A DNA stretch of 64,000 nt from Streptomyces spiramyceticus (GCF_028807635.1 NZ_JARBAX010000001.1:1315001-1379000); one strand, 5' to 3'. Shown: positions 40,750 to 50,216, numbered from the stretch's first letter. The notes: a model not told the origin generated them from the letters alone. Numbers and translations are program-made.

Positions 40750-41934
40750 GTGACCACCGCCCAGCCCCTGGACGTCCAGCCGACGCCCCTCGCCCTGCTG
40801 CTGCTCGGCCGCGAGGCCGACGCCAAGAGCGAGCGCGGCGTCGACTGTCCCGGCGACCTGCCCTCCCCCTCGGACCCGGACCTGGTGGAGCGCGCCCGCG
40901 CGGCCAAGGAAAAGCTCGGGGACAAGGTCTTCGTCCTCGGCCACCACTACCAGCGTGACGAGGTCATCCAGTTCGCCGACGTCACCGGGGACTCGTTCAA
41001 GCTGGCCAAGGACGCGGCCGCCAGGCCGGAGGCCGAGTACATCGTCTTCTGCGGCGTGCACTTCATGGCCGAGTCAGCCGACATCCTGACCTCCGACGAC
41101 CAGAAGGTCGTCCTGCCCGACCTGGCAGCCGGCTGCTCGATGGCCGACATGGCCACCGCCGAGCAGGTCGCCGAGTGCTGGGACGTGCTGACCGAGGCGG
41201 GAGTGGCCGAGCAGGTCGTGCCCGTCTCGTACATGAACTCCTCCGCCGACATCAAGGCGTTCACCGGCAAGCACGGCGGCACGATCTGTACGTCGTCGAA
41301 CGCCAAGCGGGCATTGGACTGGGCCTTCGAGCAGGGGGGGCCACGGCAGAACAAGGTTCTTTTTCTGCCCGACCAGCACCTCGGGCGCAACACCGCCGTG
41401 CGCGACATGGGCATGTCGCTGGACGACTGCGTCCTGTACAACCCGCACAAGCCGAACGGCGGCCTGACCGTCGAGCAGCTGCGCAACGCGAAGATGATCC
41501 TGTGGCGCGGGCACTGCTCGGTGCACGGGCGCTTCTCGCTCGACTCCGTCAATGACGTGCGCGAGCGCATCCCGGGCGTCAATGTGCTCGTACACCCCGA
41601 GTGCAAGCACGAGGTCGTGGCGGCAGCGGACTACGTCGGTTCGACGGAGTACATCATCAAGAAGCTGGAGGCGGCTCCGGCCGGCTCGAAGTGGGCCATC
41701 GGGACCGAGCTCAACCTGGTCCGGCGCGTCGCGAACGCCCACCCGGACAAGGAGGTCGTCTTCCTCGACAAGACGGTCTGCTTCTGCTCGACGATGAACC
41801 GGATCGACCTGCCGCACCTGGTGTGGGCCCTGGAGTCGCTGGCCGAGGGCAACCTGGTCAACCGCATCGAGGTCGACCGCGAGACCGAGCAGTTCGCGAA
41901 GCTCGCGCTGGAGCGGATGCTGGCGCTGCCGTAG
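40750..41934 (+). CDS. nadA: Quinolinate synthase A
   Basis: This 394-aa enzyme condenses iminoaspartate with dihydroxyacetone phosphate to quinolinate, the second step of de novo NAD synthesis. It shows LGHHYQRDEVIQFADVTGDS, IVFCGVHFMAESADIL (first cluster Cys), RGHCSVHGRF (second) and VCFCSTMNRIDL (third), which together ligate the 4Fe-4S cluster. The GTG at 40750 is preferred over GTG 40744 because AAAGGG then lies 9 nt upstream. No nadB or nadC follows; it is monocistronic, ended by a 15-bp hairpin. Confidence 0.96.
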   Translation: MTTAQPLDVQPTPLALLLLGREADAKSERGVDCPGDLPSPSDPDLVERARAAKEKLGDKVFVLGHHYQRDEVIQFADVTGDSFKLAKDAAARPEAEYIVFCGVHFMAESADILTSDDQKVVLPDLAAGCSMADMATAEQVAECWDVLTEAGVAEQVVPVSYMNSSADIKAFTGKHGGTICTSSNAKRALDWAFEQGGPRQNKVLFLPDQHLGRNTAVRDMGMSLDDCVLYNPHKPNGGLTVEQLRNAKMILWRGHCSVHGRFSLDSVNDVRERIPGVNVLVHPECKHEVVAAADYVGSTEYIIKKLEAAPAGSKWAIGTELNLVRRVANAHPDKEVVFLDKTVCFCSTMNRIDLPHLVWALESLAEGNLVNRIEVDRETEQFAKLALERMLALP

Positions 41935-41981
41935 TGCGGGGCTCGTAGGCCTGCTCGTAGACCTTTCTCGTAGTCGTACTT

Positions 41982-42016
41982 CGCACCCCCTGACGCCCGC
42001 CGCGTCAGGGGGTGCG
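41982..42016 (+). terminator. Terminator after nadA
   Basis: CGCACCCCCTGACGC pairs perfectly with its complement (42002-42016) around a CCGCC loop, 47 nt past the nadA stop. Confidence 0.85.
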
Positions 42017-42063
42017 GTACGTCGGCTCAGCTGCCACCGTGGAGACGAGGAAGGGTGAGGCCC

Positions 42064-42477
42064 ATGCAGTACATGATCCAGATGAACGTGCCTGCCGATG
42101 AATGGGACGGCCTGATGGCGTCGTTCTCGAAGGAAGACATGCTGGCGATGTTCGCGCACATGGACGCGCTCAACCAGGAGATCGGCGCGGCGGGCGAGCT
42201 GGTGGAGGCCCGTGGTCTCGGCGGGCCCGCGATGGTCAAGACGGTACGGGCGACGGATGACGGCCGGGCGAAGGTGACCGACGGGCCCGCGGAGCCGGGG
42301 CGCATTCTGGCCGGCTACTGGGTGGTCGACGTCAAGGACGAGGAGCGCGCCCTCGAAATTGCGGCGAGGGCGTCGGCCTGCCCCGGCCCCGGCGGGAAGC
42401 CGGGCAACGATCCGGTCGAGGTGCACGCTGTGCCGGAGGGGCCGCCGGAGGGGCCGCCGGAGGTTCCCGAGGGCTGA
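42064..42477 (+). CDS. YCII-related (DGPF-type) protein
   Basis: This 137-aa protein of the YCII/DGPF fold has a start MQYMIQMNVPADEWDGLM, the central ATDDGRAKVTDGPAEPGR (DGP motif) and GYWVVDVKDEERALEIAAR. Related proteins are often encoded with ECF41-like sigma factors and act as small dimeric ferredoxin-like folds. The ATG at 42064 is preferred to the GTG at 42055 by spacing from GAGGAAGGG. It ends in a Pro/Glu repeat (EGPPEGPPEVPEG). Function unknown. Confidence 0.85.
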   Translation: MQYMIQMNVPADEWDGLMASFSKEDMLAMFAHMDALNQEIGAAGELVEARGLGGPAMVKTVRATDDGRAKVTDGPAEPGRILAGYWVVDVKDEERALEIAARASACPGPGGKPGNDPVEVHAVPEGPPEGPPEVPEG

Positions 42478-42494
42478 ACGGGCTGAACGCAGCC

Positions 42495-42528
42495 GAGCCC
42501 CGGCCCCATGGAGAGGGGACCGGGGCTC
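42495..42528. terminator. Bidirectional terminator hairpin
   Basis: GAGCCCCGGCCCC pairs with GGGG-A-CCGGGGCTC with one bulged base, between the convergent YCII and RND permease genes. Confidence 0.75.
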
Positions 42529-42549
42529 GCTGCCGTTCTGGCGTACGGA

Positions 42550-45500
42550 TCAGACCGTCGCCGGCTCCGGCTCCGGCTCGTCCGAGGCCGAGGCCGAATC
42601 CGAGTCCGAGTCCGACTGCGCCGGGACGCCCGCCTTCGCCGCGCGCTTGGCCGCCTTCTTCTTGGCCCGGCGCTCCTTGCGGAGCTCCACCATCGCGTAC
42701 AGCGTCGGTACAAGGAGCAGCGTCAGCAGCGTCGACGTGATCAGACCGCCGATCACCACGATCGCCAGCGGCTTCGATATGAAGCCGCCCTCGCCCGTGA
42801 TGCCCAGTGCCATCGGCAGCAGCGCGAAAATCGTCGCCAGTGCCGTCATCAGGATCGGGCGCAGACGGTGACGCCCGCCCTCCAAGACCGCCTCGACCAC
42901 GCCCAGGCCCTGCGCCCGGTACTGGTTGATCAGGTCGATCAGCACGATCGCGTTGGTGACGACGATGCCGATGAGCATCAGCATGCCGATCATCGCCGGT
43001 ACGCCCATGGGCGTACCCGTGGCGAGCAGCAGGCCGATCGCGCCGGTCGCCGCGAACGGGATCGAGACCAGCAGGATCAGCGGCTGGATCAGCGAGCGGA
43101 ACGTCGCGACCAGCAGCATGAAGACGATCGCGATGGCCGCCAGCATGGCCAGGCCCAGCTGGATGAACGCCTCGCTCTGGTCCGAGGACACGCCGCCGAT
43201 CTCGACGGTCGCGCCCGCGGGCAGCTTCTTCTCCAGCGCGTTGATCTCGCTCTGGAGGGCGGCGGTCACCGCGCCCGTGTTGTCCGCGGTCGGCTTGGCC
43301 GTGATCGTCGCGGCGCGGGCGCCGTCGATCCGGGTCATGGAGACCGGGCCCGCCACCAGCTTCACGTCGGCGATCTGACCGAGCTCGGCCGGGCCGAGCT
43401 TCAGGTGCTTCAGCTCGTCCAGCGTGGTGGCCGGCCTGGCCGACTTCACGACTACATCGCGCTCGGTGTCGCCCAGGATCGCCTTGCCCGACGTCGTGCC
43501 GCGCACCGCCTGGGTGACGGCCGCGCCGAGGGTGGCCTGGTCGAAGCCCGCGGCGGCCGTCTTGTCGTTGGCCTTGACGGAGATCCGCGGCACGCTCTGG
43601 GCCAGGTCGCTCTGTACGTCGGTGACGTCGTCGAGCTCGGCGACCGCTTCCCGTACCTGCTCGGACGCCTTCCTCAGTACGTCGGCGTCACCGGCCTTGA
43701 CCACGACGCTCAGGTCCTGGGTGCCGAAGCCGCCACCGGCGCCGATGGTGGTGTCGCCGATGCCCTTCAGCTTGCCGAGCTCTTCCTCGATGCGGTCCTG
43801 GGTGACCTCGGCGTCGGAGGCGTCGTTCAGGGTCAGCTGGTACGTCGCCTGGTTGGCGCCCGTACCTCCGCCGAAGGCTGCAGCGAAGCCGGAGGAGCCG
43901 ACCGTGACCTGGTAGTCCTTGATCGTGTCGATGCCGTCGAGCGCCTTCTCGACCTTCAGGGCGGCCTCGTCGGCGGCTTCCAGGCTGGTGCCGGGCTTCA
44001 GCTCCTGGGTGACCGACAGGGTGTCCTGCTCGCCCTGGTCGAAGAAGTTCGTCTTGAGCAGCGGCGCCATGGCGAACGTACCGATGAGGACGACGACCGC
44101 GATGGCCAGACTGGTGAGGCGGCGGCGGGTCGCGAAGCGCAGGACCGGGACGTACATCCGCTGAAGCGGGCTGCGCGCCTCCTTCTCCTCCGCCTTGCGG
44201 CGCAGTTCCTCGGGGTCGGCTCCCTCGGAGCCCTTCGGGGCGCGCAGGAACCAGTACGAGAAGACCGGTACGACCGTGAGGGACACCAGCAACGAGGCGA
44301 GCAGGGCCGCCGTGACGGTGAGGGAGAACGAGCCGAACAGCTGGCCCACCATGCCGCCGACCAGGCCGATCGGCAGGAAGACGGCGACGGTGGTCAGGGT
44401 CGACGAGGTGACCGCGCCCGCGACTTCCTTCACCGCGGTGATGATGGCCGCCTGGCGCTCCTCGCCGTATCCGAGGTGACGCTTGATGTTCTCCAGGACC
44501 ACGATCGAGTCGTCGACGACGCGGCCGATCGCGATGGTCAGCGCGCCGAGCGTGAGGACATTGAGCGACAGGTCGCGGGTCCACAGCACGATCAGTGCGA
44601 GGACCACCGACAGCGGGATGGAGATGGCGGTGACGAGCGTCGATCGGACCGAGGCCAGGAAGACCAGGATCACGATGACTGCGAAGACCAGGCCGAGGGC
44701 GCCCTCAGTGGTCAGGCCGGAAATCGACTTGGAGACAGCCGGGCCCTGGTCGAAGACGACCGCGATCTCGCTGTCGGTGCCGAGGCTGTCGCGCAGCTCG
44801 GGGAGCTTGTCCTTGACCGCGTCGGAGATGGCGACGGCGCTGCCGTCCTGGTCCATCGTGATGGCCAGCGACAGGCTGGGCTTGCCGTTGGTGCGGGTGA
44901 TGGAGACCGCGGTGGCGGGCTGCTCCTTGACGGTGGCGACGTCACCGAGGCGTACCGGCTTCGGCGGCTTGCCCTGGCCGGTGGGGGTCGCGGTGACGCG
45001 CAGGTCCTCGATCTGCTTCAGCGACGTGTAGCCGCCGCCGACCTGGACCGTACGGCTCTTGCCGTCCTCGGAGAAGGAGCCCGCCGGGACTGTGGCGCCG
45101 CCCGACCGGAGGGCCTGGCCGAGCGCGCCGGCATTGAGGCCGGCGGCCGCGAGCTTCTTGTCGTCCGGGGTGACGGTGACCTGGAGGTCCTGCACACCGT
45201 CGACGCTGACCTGGCCGACGCCGTTGATGTCCTCAAGCGCGGGTACGACGGTACGGTCCAGCCGGTCGGCCAGCGCCTGCTGGTCCTGGCCGGAGGTGAC
45301 GGCGAGGAGGACGGTCGGGATGTCGTCCGTCGAACCGGCCACGACCTGCGGGTCGACGTCGTCGGGGAGCTGGGCGCGGGAGCGGTTCACGGCCTGCTGG
45401 ACGTCGGCGACGAGCTGCTTGGTGTCGTTGCCGTAGTCGAACTGGGCCATGATCACGGCGTTGCCCTCGCTCGCCGTGGAGGTGACGCCGGTGATGCCGT

Positions 45501-45726
45501 CGACTGCCTTGATGGTGCTTTCGAGCGGTTCGACGACCTGCTTCTCGACCACATCGGGGGACGCACCCTGGTAGGGCGCCAGCACCGACACCATCGGGAA
45601 CTCGATGGTGGGCAGCAACTGCTGCTTGAGCTGCGGTATCGCGATCGCGCCGAAGACGATCGCGATGATCGACATCAGACCGATCAGGGCCCGTTGAGCG
45701 AGGCTGAATCTGGACAGCCAGGACAT
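42550..45726 (-). CDS. RND-family efflux permease (AcrB/SwrC-like)
   Basis: This 1058-aa proton-driven transporter has the two-repeat RND topology: a helix at residues 10-30, a large porter domain, helices 2-6, then a second helix, porter domain and helices 8-12. The helix-4 proton-relay pair is present in LTIAIGRVVDDSIVVLENIK. It has the porter-domain motifs of HAE-type pumps rather than MmpL. No membrane-fusion protein or outer-membrane channel is adjacent, as expected in a monoderm and as for Bacillus SwrC. The C-terminal 45 residues are basic then acidic Glu/Ser-rich. The ATG at 45726 is clear. Substrate unknown. Confidence 0.92.
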   Translation of the reverse strand: MSWLSRFSLAQRALIGLMSIIAIVFGAIAIPQLKQQLLPTIEFPMVSVLAPYQGASPDVVEKQVVEPLESTIKAVDGITGVTSTASEGNAVIMAQFDYGNDTKQLVADVQQAVNRSRAQLPDDVDPQVVAGSTDDIPTVLLAVTSGQDQQALADRLDRTVVPALEDINGVGQVSVDGVQDLQVTVTPDDKKLAAAGLNAGALGQALRSGGATVPAGSFSEDGKSRTVQVGGGYTSLKQIEDLRVTATPTGQGKPPKPVRLGDVATVKEQPATAVSITRTNGKPSLSLAITMDQDGSAVAISDAVKDKLPELRDSLGTDSEIAVVFDQGPAVSKSISGLTTEGALGLVFAVIVILVFLASVRSTLVTAISIPLSVVLALIVLWTRDLSLNVLTLGALTIAIGRVVDDSIVVLENIKRHLGYGEERQAAIITAVKEVAGAVTSSTLTTVAVFLPIGLVGGMVGQLFGSFSLTVTAALLASLLVSLTVVPVFSYWFLRAPKGSEGADPEELRRKAEEKEARSPLQRMYVPVLRFATRRRLTSLAIAVVVLIGTFAMAPLLKTNFFDQGEQDTLSVTQELKPGTSLEAADEAALKVEKALDGIDTIKDYQVTVGSSGFAAAFGGGTGANQATYQLTLNDASDAEVTQDRIEEELGKLKGIGDTTIGAGGGFGTQDLSVVVKAGDADVLRKASEQVREAVAELDDVTDVQSDLAQSVPRISVKANDKTAAAGFDQATLGAAVTQAVRGTTSGKAILGDTERDVVVKSARPATTLDELKHLKLGPAELGQIADVKLVAGPVSMTRIDGARAATITAKPTADNTGAVTAALQSEINALEKKLPAGATVEIGGVSSDQSEAFIQLGLAMLAAIAIVFMLLVATFRSLIQPLILLVSIPFAATGAIGLLLATGTPMGVPAMIGMLMLIGIVVTNAIVLIDLINQYRAQGLGVVEAVLEGGRHRLRPILMTALATIFALLPMALGITGEGGFISKPLAIVVIGGLITSTLLTLLLVPTLYAMVELRKERRAKKKAAKRAAKAGVPAQSDSDSDSASASDEPEPEPATV

Positions 45727-45908
45727 GGGTGGGTCTCTCTTCTGTGGCTTACGCGGCAGGCGGGCACGGTGGCCCCTCTATACGATCAGCCATTCGAAGA
45801 GGGGATCCGTCGGCCCCAAGTCCCCTTCCTTATGCGGCGCATACCGCAGTTGGAGTAGGTGCCACTACACCTTCACTCCACCCTTCGCTCTGCCCTGCGC
45901 CCTGCCCC

Positions 45909-46607
45909 TCACTCCGCCCTTGGCCGGACAAGTCCCGATTCGTAGGCGATTACTACCAATTGGGCTCGGTCGCGGGCGCCGAGTTTCGCCATCGCCCTGT
46001 TCACATGCGTCTTGACGGTGAGCGGGCTGACGACCAGCTGCTCGGCGATCTCGTCGTTGGAGTGGCCGCCCGCGACCTGGACGAGGACCTCGCGCTCGCG
46101 CACGGTCAGCGCCGAAAGCCGCTCGGTGCGGGCTGCCGCGCTCTCGTCGTCCTCCGAAGTGCCGCCCTGCGCGAGGAACTTGGCGATGAGGCCCTTGGTC
46201 GCCACGGGGGAGAGCAGTGCCTCGCCCGCCGCGGCGATCCGGATGGCATTGAGCAGTTCCTCCGGCTCTGCCCCCTTGCCGAGGAAGCCGGAGGCACCGG
46301 CGCGCAGCGACTGCACGACGTACTCGTCGACCTCGAAGGTCGTCAGCATCACCACGCGTACGGCGGCCAGTTCCGGGTCTTCGCTGATCATGCGGGTGGC
46401 GGCGAGGCCGTCCGTACCCGGCATGCGGATGTCCATCAGGACGACGTCCGTGCGGAGCGTGCGGGCGAGTTCGACGGCCTGTGCACCGTCGGCGGCCTCC
46501 CCGACGACCAGCATGTCGGGCTCGGAGTCCACCAGGACCCGGAACGCACTGCGCAGCAGCGCCTGGTCGTCGGCGAGCAGCACCCTGATGGTCGTGGCCG
46601 TGGTCAT
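45909..46607 (-). CDS. NarL-family response regulator
   Basis: This 232-aa regulator has a receiver domain (LLADDQALLR, phospho-acceptor Asp in VVLMDIRMPGTDG, Lys in GFLGKGAEPEE) and a C-terminal LuxR-type helix-turn-helix (LTVREREVLVQVAGGHSNDE). Its ATG overlaps the kinase stop by 4 nt. It lies 182 bp upstream of the RND permease on the same strand, so control of the pump is plausible but unproven. Confidence 0.93.
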   Translation of the reverse strand: MTTATTIRVLLADDQALLRSAFRVLVDSEPDMLVVGEAADGAQAVELARTLRTDVVLMDIRMPGTDGLAATRMISEDPELAAVRVVMLTTFEVDEYVVQSLRAGASGFLGKGAEPEELLNAIRIAAAGEALLSPVATKGLIAKFLAQGGTSEDDESAAARTERLSALTVREREVLVQVAGGHSNDEIAEQLVVSPLTVKTHVNRAMAKLGARDRAQLVVIAYESGLVRPRAE

Positions 46608-47836
46608 GCGGTCTCCCCCGTACGTACCTTGAACGGCAGGATCGCATGGACGCGGAAGCCGCCGCCGTAGCGGGGGCCCGCGGTGAGGGTGCCGCCGAGG
46701 GCGGTCACGCGCTCGCGCATGCCGGTGAGGCCGTGGCCGCCGCCGTCGTGCCCTTCGCCTGCGCCGTCCCCCGGCCCGGCGCCGTTGTCGATCACGGTGA
46801 CCTCGGCGGACGAGCCCACGCGGACCACGCTGACCTCGGCCTTCGCGTCCGGGCCCGCGTGCTTGCGCACATTGGTCAGGGCCTCCTGGATGATCCGGTA
46901 CGCCGCGAGGTCGACGGCGGCGGGCAGCGGTGCGGCCATGTTGTCGGGCCTGGCCACCTCCACCGGGAGCCCCGCGTGCCGGAAGGTGTCGAGGAGCTCG
47001 TCGAGTACGGCGAGGCCGGGGGCGGGTTCCGTGGGCGCCTCGGGGTCGCCCGACTGGCGGAGCAGGCCGACGGTGGCGCGGAGCTCGTTCAGCGCGGAGC
47101 GGCTGGCCTCCCGTACATGCGCGAGGGCTTCCTTGGCCTGGTCGGGGCGCTTGTCCATAACGTGGGCGGCCACTCCCGCCTGGACGTTGACCAGTGCTAT
47201 GTGGTGCGCGACGACGTCGTGCAGGTCGCGGGCGATGCGCAGCCGCTCCTCGGCGACGCGGCGGCGGGCCTCCTCCTCGCGGGTGCGTTCGGCGCGTTCG
47301 GCACGCTCGCGTATGGCGTCGATGAAGGCGCGACGGCTGCGTACGGCGTCGCCGGCGGTGGCTCCGATGCCGGTCCAGGCGAAGATCCCGATGTTCTCCT
47401 GGGCGTACCAGGGCCCTGTGCCGAAGCACATCGCGGCGGCCGTCAGGCCGGTCATCGTCAGCAGGCCGACGCGCCAGGTGGTGGGGCGGTCGGTGCGGGA
47501 CGCGACGGTGTACAGCGCGATGACCGCGCTCATCGCGACGGGGGCGGGCGGGTCGCCCGCGATGAGCTCGGTGAGCGTGACCGCGCCGGTGAAGGCGAGT
47601 ACGGCCATGGGCTTGCGGCGCCGGAACACGAGGGCGGCCGAGCCGACGAACATGAGGACGAGGCTGCGGGCGCCAGGGGTGCGGGTGAAGGTGGGGCCGT
47701 TCGGGCCGTGGGGGTCGGCGAAGGAGCTGACGACGATCGTCACGAGTACGGCGAGCGCCAGCGCGGCGTCCATGGCGAGCGGGTGAGCACGCAGCCAGTC
47801 CCGGGACCGGGCGAGCCCCGTACCGAGGGCATTCAT
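46604..47836 (-). CDS. Sensor histidine kinase (NarL-system type)
   Basis: This 410-aa membrane kinase has four to six N-terminal transmembrane helices (about residues 20-165), a basic linker, the HisKA_3 helix with the phospho-accepting His in LRIARDLHDVVAHHIALVNV, and a HATPase domain with EALTNVRKHAG and IDNGAGPGDG. The ATG at 47836 gives a normal length; codons upstream look non-coding. It is coupled to the response regulator by ATGA. It belongs to the actinobacterial DUF7134-like group as I recall; signal unknown. Confidence 0.92.
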   Translation of the reverse strand: MNALGTGLARSRDWLRAHPLAMDAALALAVLVTIVVSSFADPHGPNGPTFTRTPGARSLVLMFVGSAALVFRRRKPMAVLAFTGAVTLTELIAGDPPAPVAMSAVIALYTVASRTDRPTTWRVGLLTMTGLTAAAMCFGTGPWYAQENIGIFAWTGIGATAGDAVRSRRAFIDAIRERAERAERTREEEARRRVAEERLRIARDLHDVVAHHIALVNVQAGVAAHVMDKRPDQAKEALAHVREASRSALNELRATVGLLRQSGDPEAPTEPAPGLAVLDELLDTFRHAGLPVEVARPDNMAAPLPAAVDLAAYRIIQEALTNVRKHAGPDAKAEVSVVRVGSSAEVTVIDNGAGPGDGAGEGHDGGGHGLTGMRERVTALGGTLTAGPRYGGGFRVHAILPFKVRTGETA

Positions 47837-47964
47837 GTCACGCAACGGTACGGCGTACGCCCACAGCGGGGCACGGCCGTGCACGGACCGGCCGGCGGCC
47901 GGGACGGTGGGTGCCCTCGCCGGCCGGAGGAGGGCGCAGCGGGCCCGGAGCCCGCGCGGGCGCT

Positions 47965-48221
47965 GGGGCGTGTCCGGCGGATCAGGCCGACTTCAGGGTG
48001 CTGCGCCATCTCAGCGCTGGCGAGCGGGGCTTGGTGCGTGCAGCTGCAAGGCGGAGGAGGGAGGCGACGCGATGGGGGTCCCCCTGTTCGAGCGCAAGTC
48101 GAGAACTTGGGGGAGTCGCCGACCGACGACAACGCCGGAGGGGGTCCCCCCTGGCCCTTAAGGCCTTGGGGGAGTGCGTGCCAAGCCCCGCGGCCCAGGC
48201 ATGATCCGCCGGACACGCCCC
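47965..48221. mobile_element. MITE-like element with perfect 20-bp terminal inverted repeats
   Basis: The 257-bp element starts GGGGCGTGTCCGGCGGATCA and ends with its exact complement. It lies in the 421-bp gap upstream of the histidine kinase and PspAA genes. It contains short internal inverted repeats (GGGGGTCCCCC; GGTCCCCC/GGGGGA around a CGAGCGCAAGTCGAG centre) and no transposase gene. The flanks show no clear target duplication. Similar sequences are, from memory, frequent in Streptomyces intergenic DNA, so it is probably a non-autonomous mobile repeat. Confidence 0.8.
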
Positions 48222-48257
48222 TAGGACCGCGCGGCGCGGGGCCGCGTCAGGAAGGCT

Positions 48258-48536
48258 TCAGCCTGGGATCAGGCCGCCGTCGCTGAGCAGTTCGCGGACT
48301 TCTTCGAGCGTGGCGTCCGGAGACGGCAGGATCAGCTCGGAGGGCTCCAGGGCATCGTCCGGCAGCGGTTCCCCGAGGCGGCGTACCGCGTCGAGGAGCG
48401 CACCGAGCGTCAGTCTGAAGCCGGGCCCGTCGCCGTTCTCCATTTCGCGGAGCAGCTCGTCGTCCAGCTTGTTCAGTTCGGCGAAGTGGCTGTCGGCCAG
48501 CTTCACCTGCCCCTCCCCCATGATCCGTACGATCAC
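48258..48536 (-). CDS. pspAA: PspA-associated protein
   Basis: This 92-aa protein has the PspAA form: start VRIMGEGQVKLADSHFAELN (strand-helix) and an acidic C-terminal half with LDDELLREMENGDG. It lies 38 nt downstream of pspA on the same strand, as in actinobacteria, and is thought to work with PspA in membrane-stress response. The start is GTG with AAGGAG upstream. Confidence 0.88.
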   Translation of the reverse strand: MIVRIMGEGQVKLADSHFAELNKLDDELLREMENGDGPGFRLTLGALLDAVRRLGEPLPDDALEPSELILPSPDATLEEVRELLSDGGLIPG

Positions 48537-48574
48537 GACGCTCTCCTTCGTGGAGTGAGTGAGGGCCCGGCCTG

Positions 48575-49366
48575 CTACTGCTTGTCGAACTTGTTCTGAG
48601 TCTGCGACTGCTGCGCCGCGTCCTGCTGGCCGCCTTCGAGGGCCTGCTGCTGCGACGAGGGTCCGCCCGCCAGCTCGGCCTTCATGCGCTGCAGCTCCAG
48701 CTCTACATCTGTACCACCGGAGATGCGGTCCAGCTCGGCGGCGATGTCGTCCTTCGCCATCCCGGACGGGTCGTCCAGGGCGCCGGAGGCCAGCAGCTCG
48801 TCGATCGCGCCGGCCCGGGCCTGCAGCTGCGCGGTCTTGTCCTCGGCCCGCTGGATCGCCAGGCCGACGTCGCCCATCTCCTCGGAGATGCCGGAGAAGG
48901 CCTCTCCGATGCGGGTCTGCGCCTGCGCGGCGGTGTACGTGGCCTTGATGGTCTCCTTCTTCGTACGGAAGGCGTCGACCTTGGCCTGGAGGCGCTGCGC
49001 GGCAAGCGTCAGCTTCTCCTCCTCGCCCTGGAGCGTCTGGTGCTGCGTCTCCAGGTCGGTGACCTGCTGCTGCAGCGCGGCACGACGCGACAGCGCCTCG
49101 CGAGCGAGGTCCTCCCGGCCGAGCGCGAGCGCCTTGCGTCCCTGGTCCTCCAGCTTGGAGGACTGGCCCTGCAGCTGGTTCAGCTGCAGTTCGAGCCGCT
49201 TGCGCGACGTCGCCACGTCGGCGACACCGCGGCGTACCTTCTGAAGCAGCTCAAGCTGTTTCTGGTACGAGTAATCGAGGGTCTCGCGCGGATCCTCGGC
49301 CCTGTCAAGGGCCTTGTTTGCCTTCGCGCGGAAGATCATTCCCATACGCTTCATGACACCGCTCAT
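48575..49366 (-). CDS. pspA: PspA/IM30 membrane-stress protein
   Basis: This 263-aa all-helical protein has the ESCRT-III-like PspA/Vipp1 fold: an amphipathic N-terminus (MKRMGMIFRAKANKALDRAE), a long coiled coil (about residues 25-150) and a C-terminal disordered Gln-rich tail. It binds stressed membranes and forms rods or rings that preserve the proton gradient. The ATG at 49366 is used; ATG 49354 (MKRMGMIF) is an alternative start. In Streptomyces it is a known cell-envelope stress responder. Confidence 0.95.
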   Translation of the reverse strand: MSGVMKRMGMIFRAKANKALDRAEDPRETLDYSYQKQLELLQKVRRGVADVATSRKRLELQLNQLQGQSSKLEDQGRKALALGREDLAREALSRRAALQQQVTDLETQHQTLQGEEEKLTLAAQRLQAKVDAFRTKKETIKATYTAAQAQTRIGEAFSGISEEMGDVGLAIQRAEDKTAQLQARAGAIDELLASGALDDPSGMAKDDIAAELDRISGGTDVELELQRMKAELAGGPSSQQQALEGGQQDAAQQSQTQNKFDKQ

Positions 49367-49616
49367 GGGCTTCGCGCGCCCCCTTCTGACGGACTACGGA
49401 CTCCAGCTCCAGCACTTGAACCCACACTACGGGCCCTGCCTCTATTACCGCACTGTTCGGAGGCGGATGCGCTCCTCCTCCAGAACGACTGTGGAGCGGC
49501 GGGCTCCGGCCCAGGGAGTAGGTGACGGCCGGGGAGACGGCCGCGACACCGACCGTTGCGGGATCGTTCCCCTCCGGACTGTGGTCCATGCCGCGTACCC
49601 CGTACCCTTGGGCTTT

Positions 49617-50216
49617 GTGTTCCGTAGCCGTTCCTCCAAGGAAGAGAAGGCCCCCACCGACAAGGTGCAGGCGGACCTCTCCAAGCAGACCCGTGACCCC
49701 CAGGCCCCGAAGGGCCGCCCCACACCGAAGCGCGCTGTCGCACAGTCGCAGCGCCGCAACGGTTCGGCGGCGCCTTCGAACCGCAAGGAGGCGATGAAGC
49801 GTCAGCGCGAGGCCCGCCGTGCCGACCTGGCCAGGCAGCGGGAGGCGCTGGCGAGCGGCGACGAGCGCTATCTGCCGGTCCGGGACAAGGGTCCCGTCCG
49901 TCGGTTCGTGCGCGACTTCGTCGACTCCCGCTTCTGCGTGGCCGAGTTCTTCCTGCCGCTCGCGGTGGTGATCCTCGTCCTCAGCATGATCCGTATGAGC
50001 AACATCCAGAACATCGCGCTGCTGCTGTGGCTCGGTGTCATCGTGATGATCGTCGTCGACTCGATCGGCCTGGTCATCCGGCTCAAGAAGCAGCTGAACG
50101 AGCGCTTCCCGAACGAGCCGAAGCGCGGCGCCGTGGCCTACGGCCTCATGCGTACGCTCCAGATGCGCCGCCTTCGACTGCCGAAGCCCCAGGTCAAGCG
50201 CGGGGAACGGCCCTGA
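49617..50216 (+). CDS. DUF3043 membrane protein
   Basis: This 199-aa protein has a basic, hydrophilic N-terminal half (rich in Lys, Arg and Gln) and two transmembrane helices (about residues 105-128 and 130-150), then a basic tail. It matches the actinobacterial DUF3043 family by layout (RFVRDFVDSRFCVAEFFLP, MSNIQNIALLLWLGVIVMIV). The start is taken as GTG at 49617; there is no Shine-Dalgarno and a TACCCT box lies about 9 nt upstream, so the mRNA may be leaderless. Its stop overlaps the next gene start. Confidence 0.85.
   Translation: MFRSRSSKEEKAPTDKVQADLSKQTRDPQAPKGRPTPKRAVAQSQRRNGSAAPSNRKEAMKRQREARRADLARQREALASGDERYLPVRDKGPVRRFVRDFVDSRFCVAEFFLPLAVVILVLSMIRMSNIQNIALLLWLGVIVMIVVDSIGLVIRLKKQLNERFPNEPKRGAVAYGLMRTLQMRRLRLPKPQVKRGERP

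Noticed and set aside
42508..45858. 1116-codon open frame on the plus strand opposite the RND permease
   Set aside because: It is a mirror of the strongly biased permease codons; the permease has full family motifs and this frame is Arg/Gly/Asp-rich without any.
48072..48161. Short frame MGVPLFERKSRTWG inside the MITE-like element
   Set aside because: It coincides with the internal inverted repeats of the element, and I recall such frames as artefacts of this repeat in Streptomyces.
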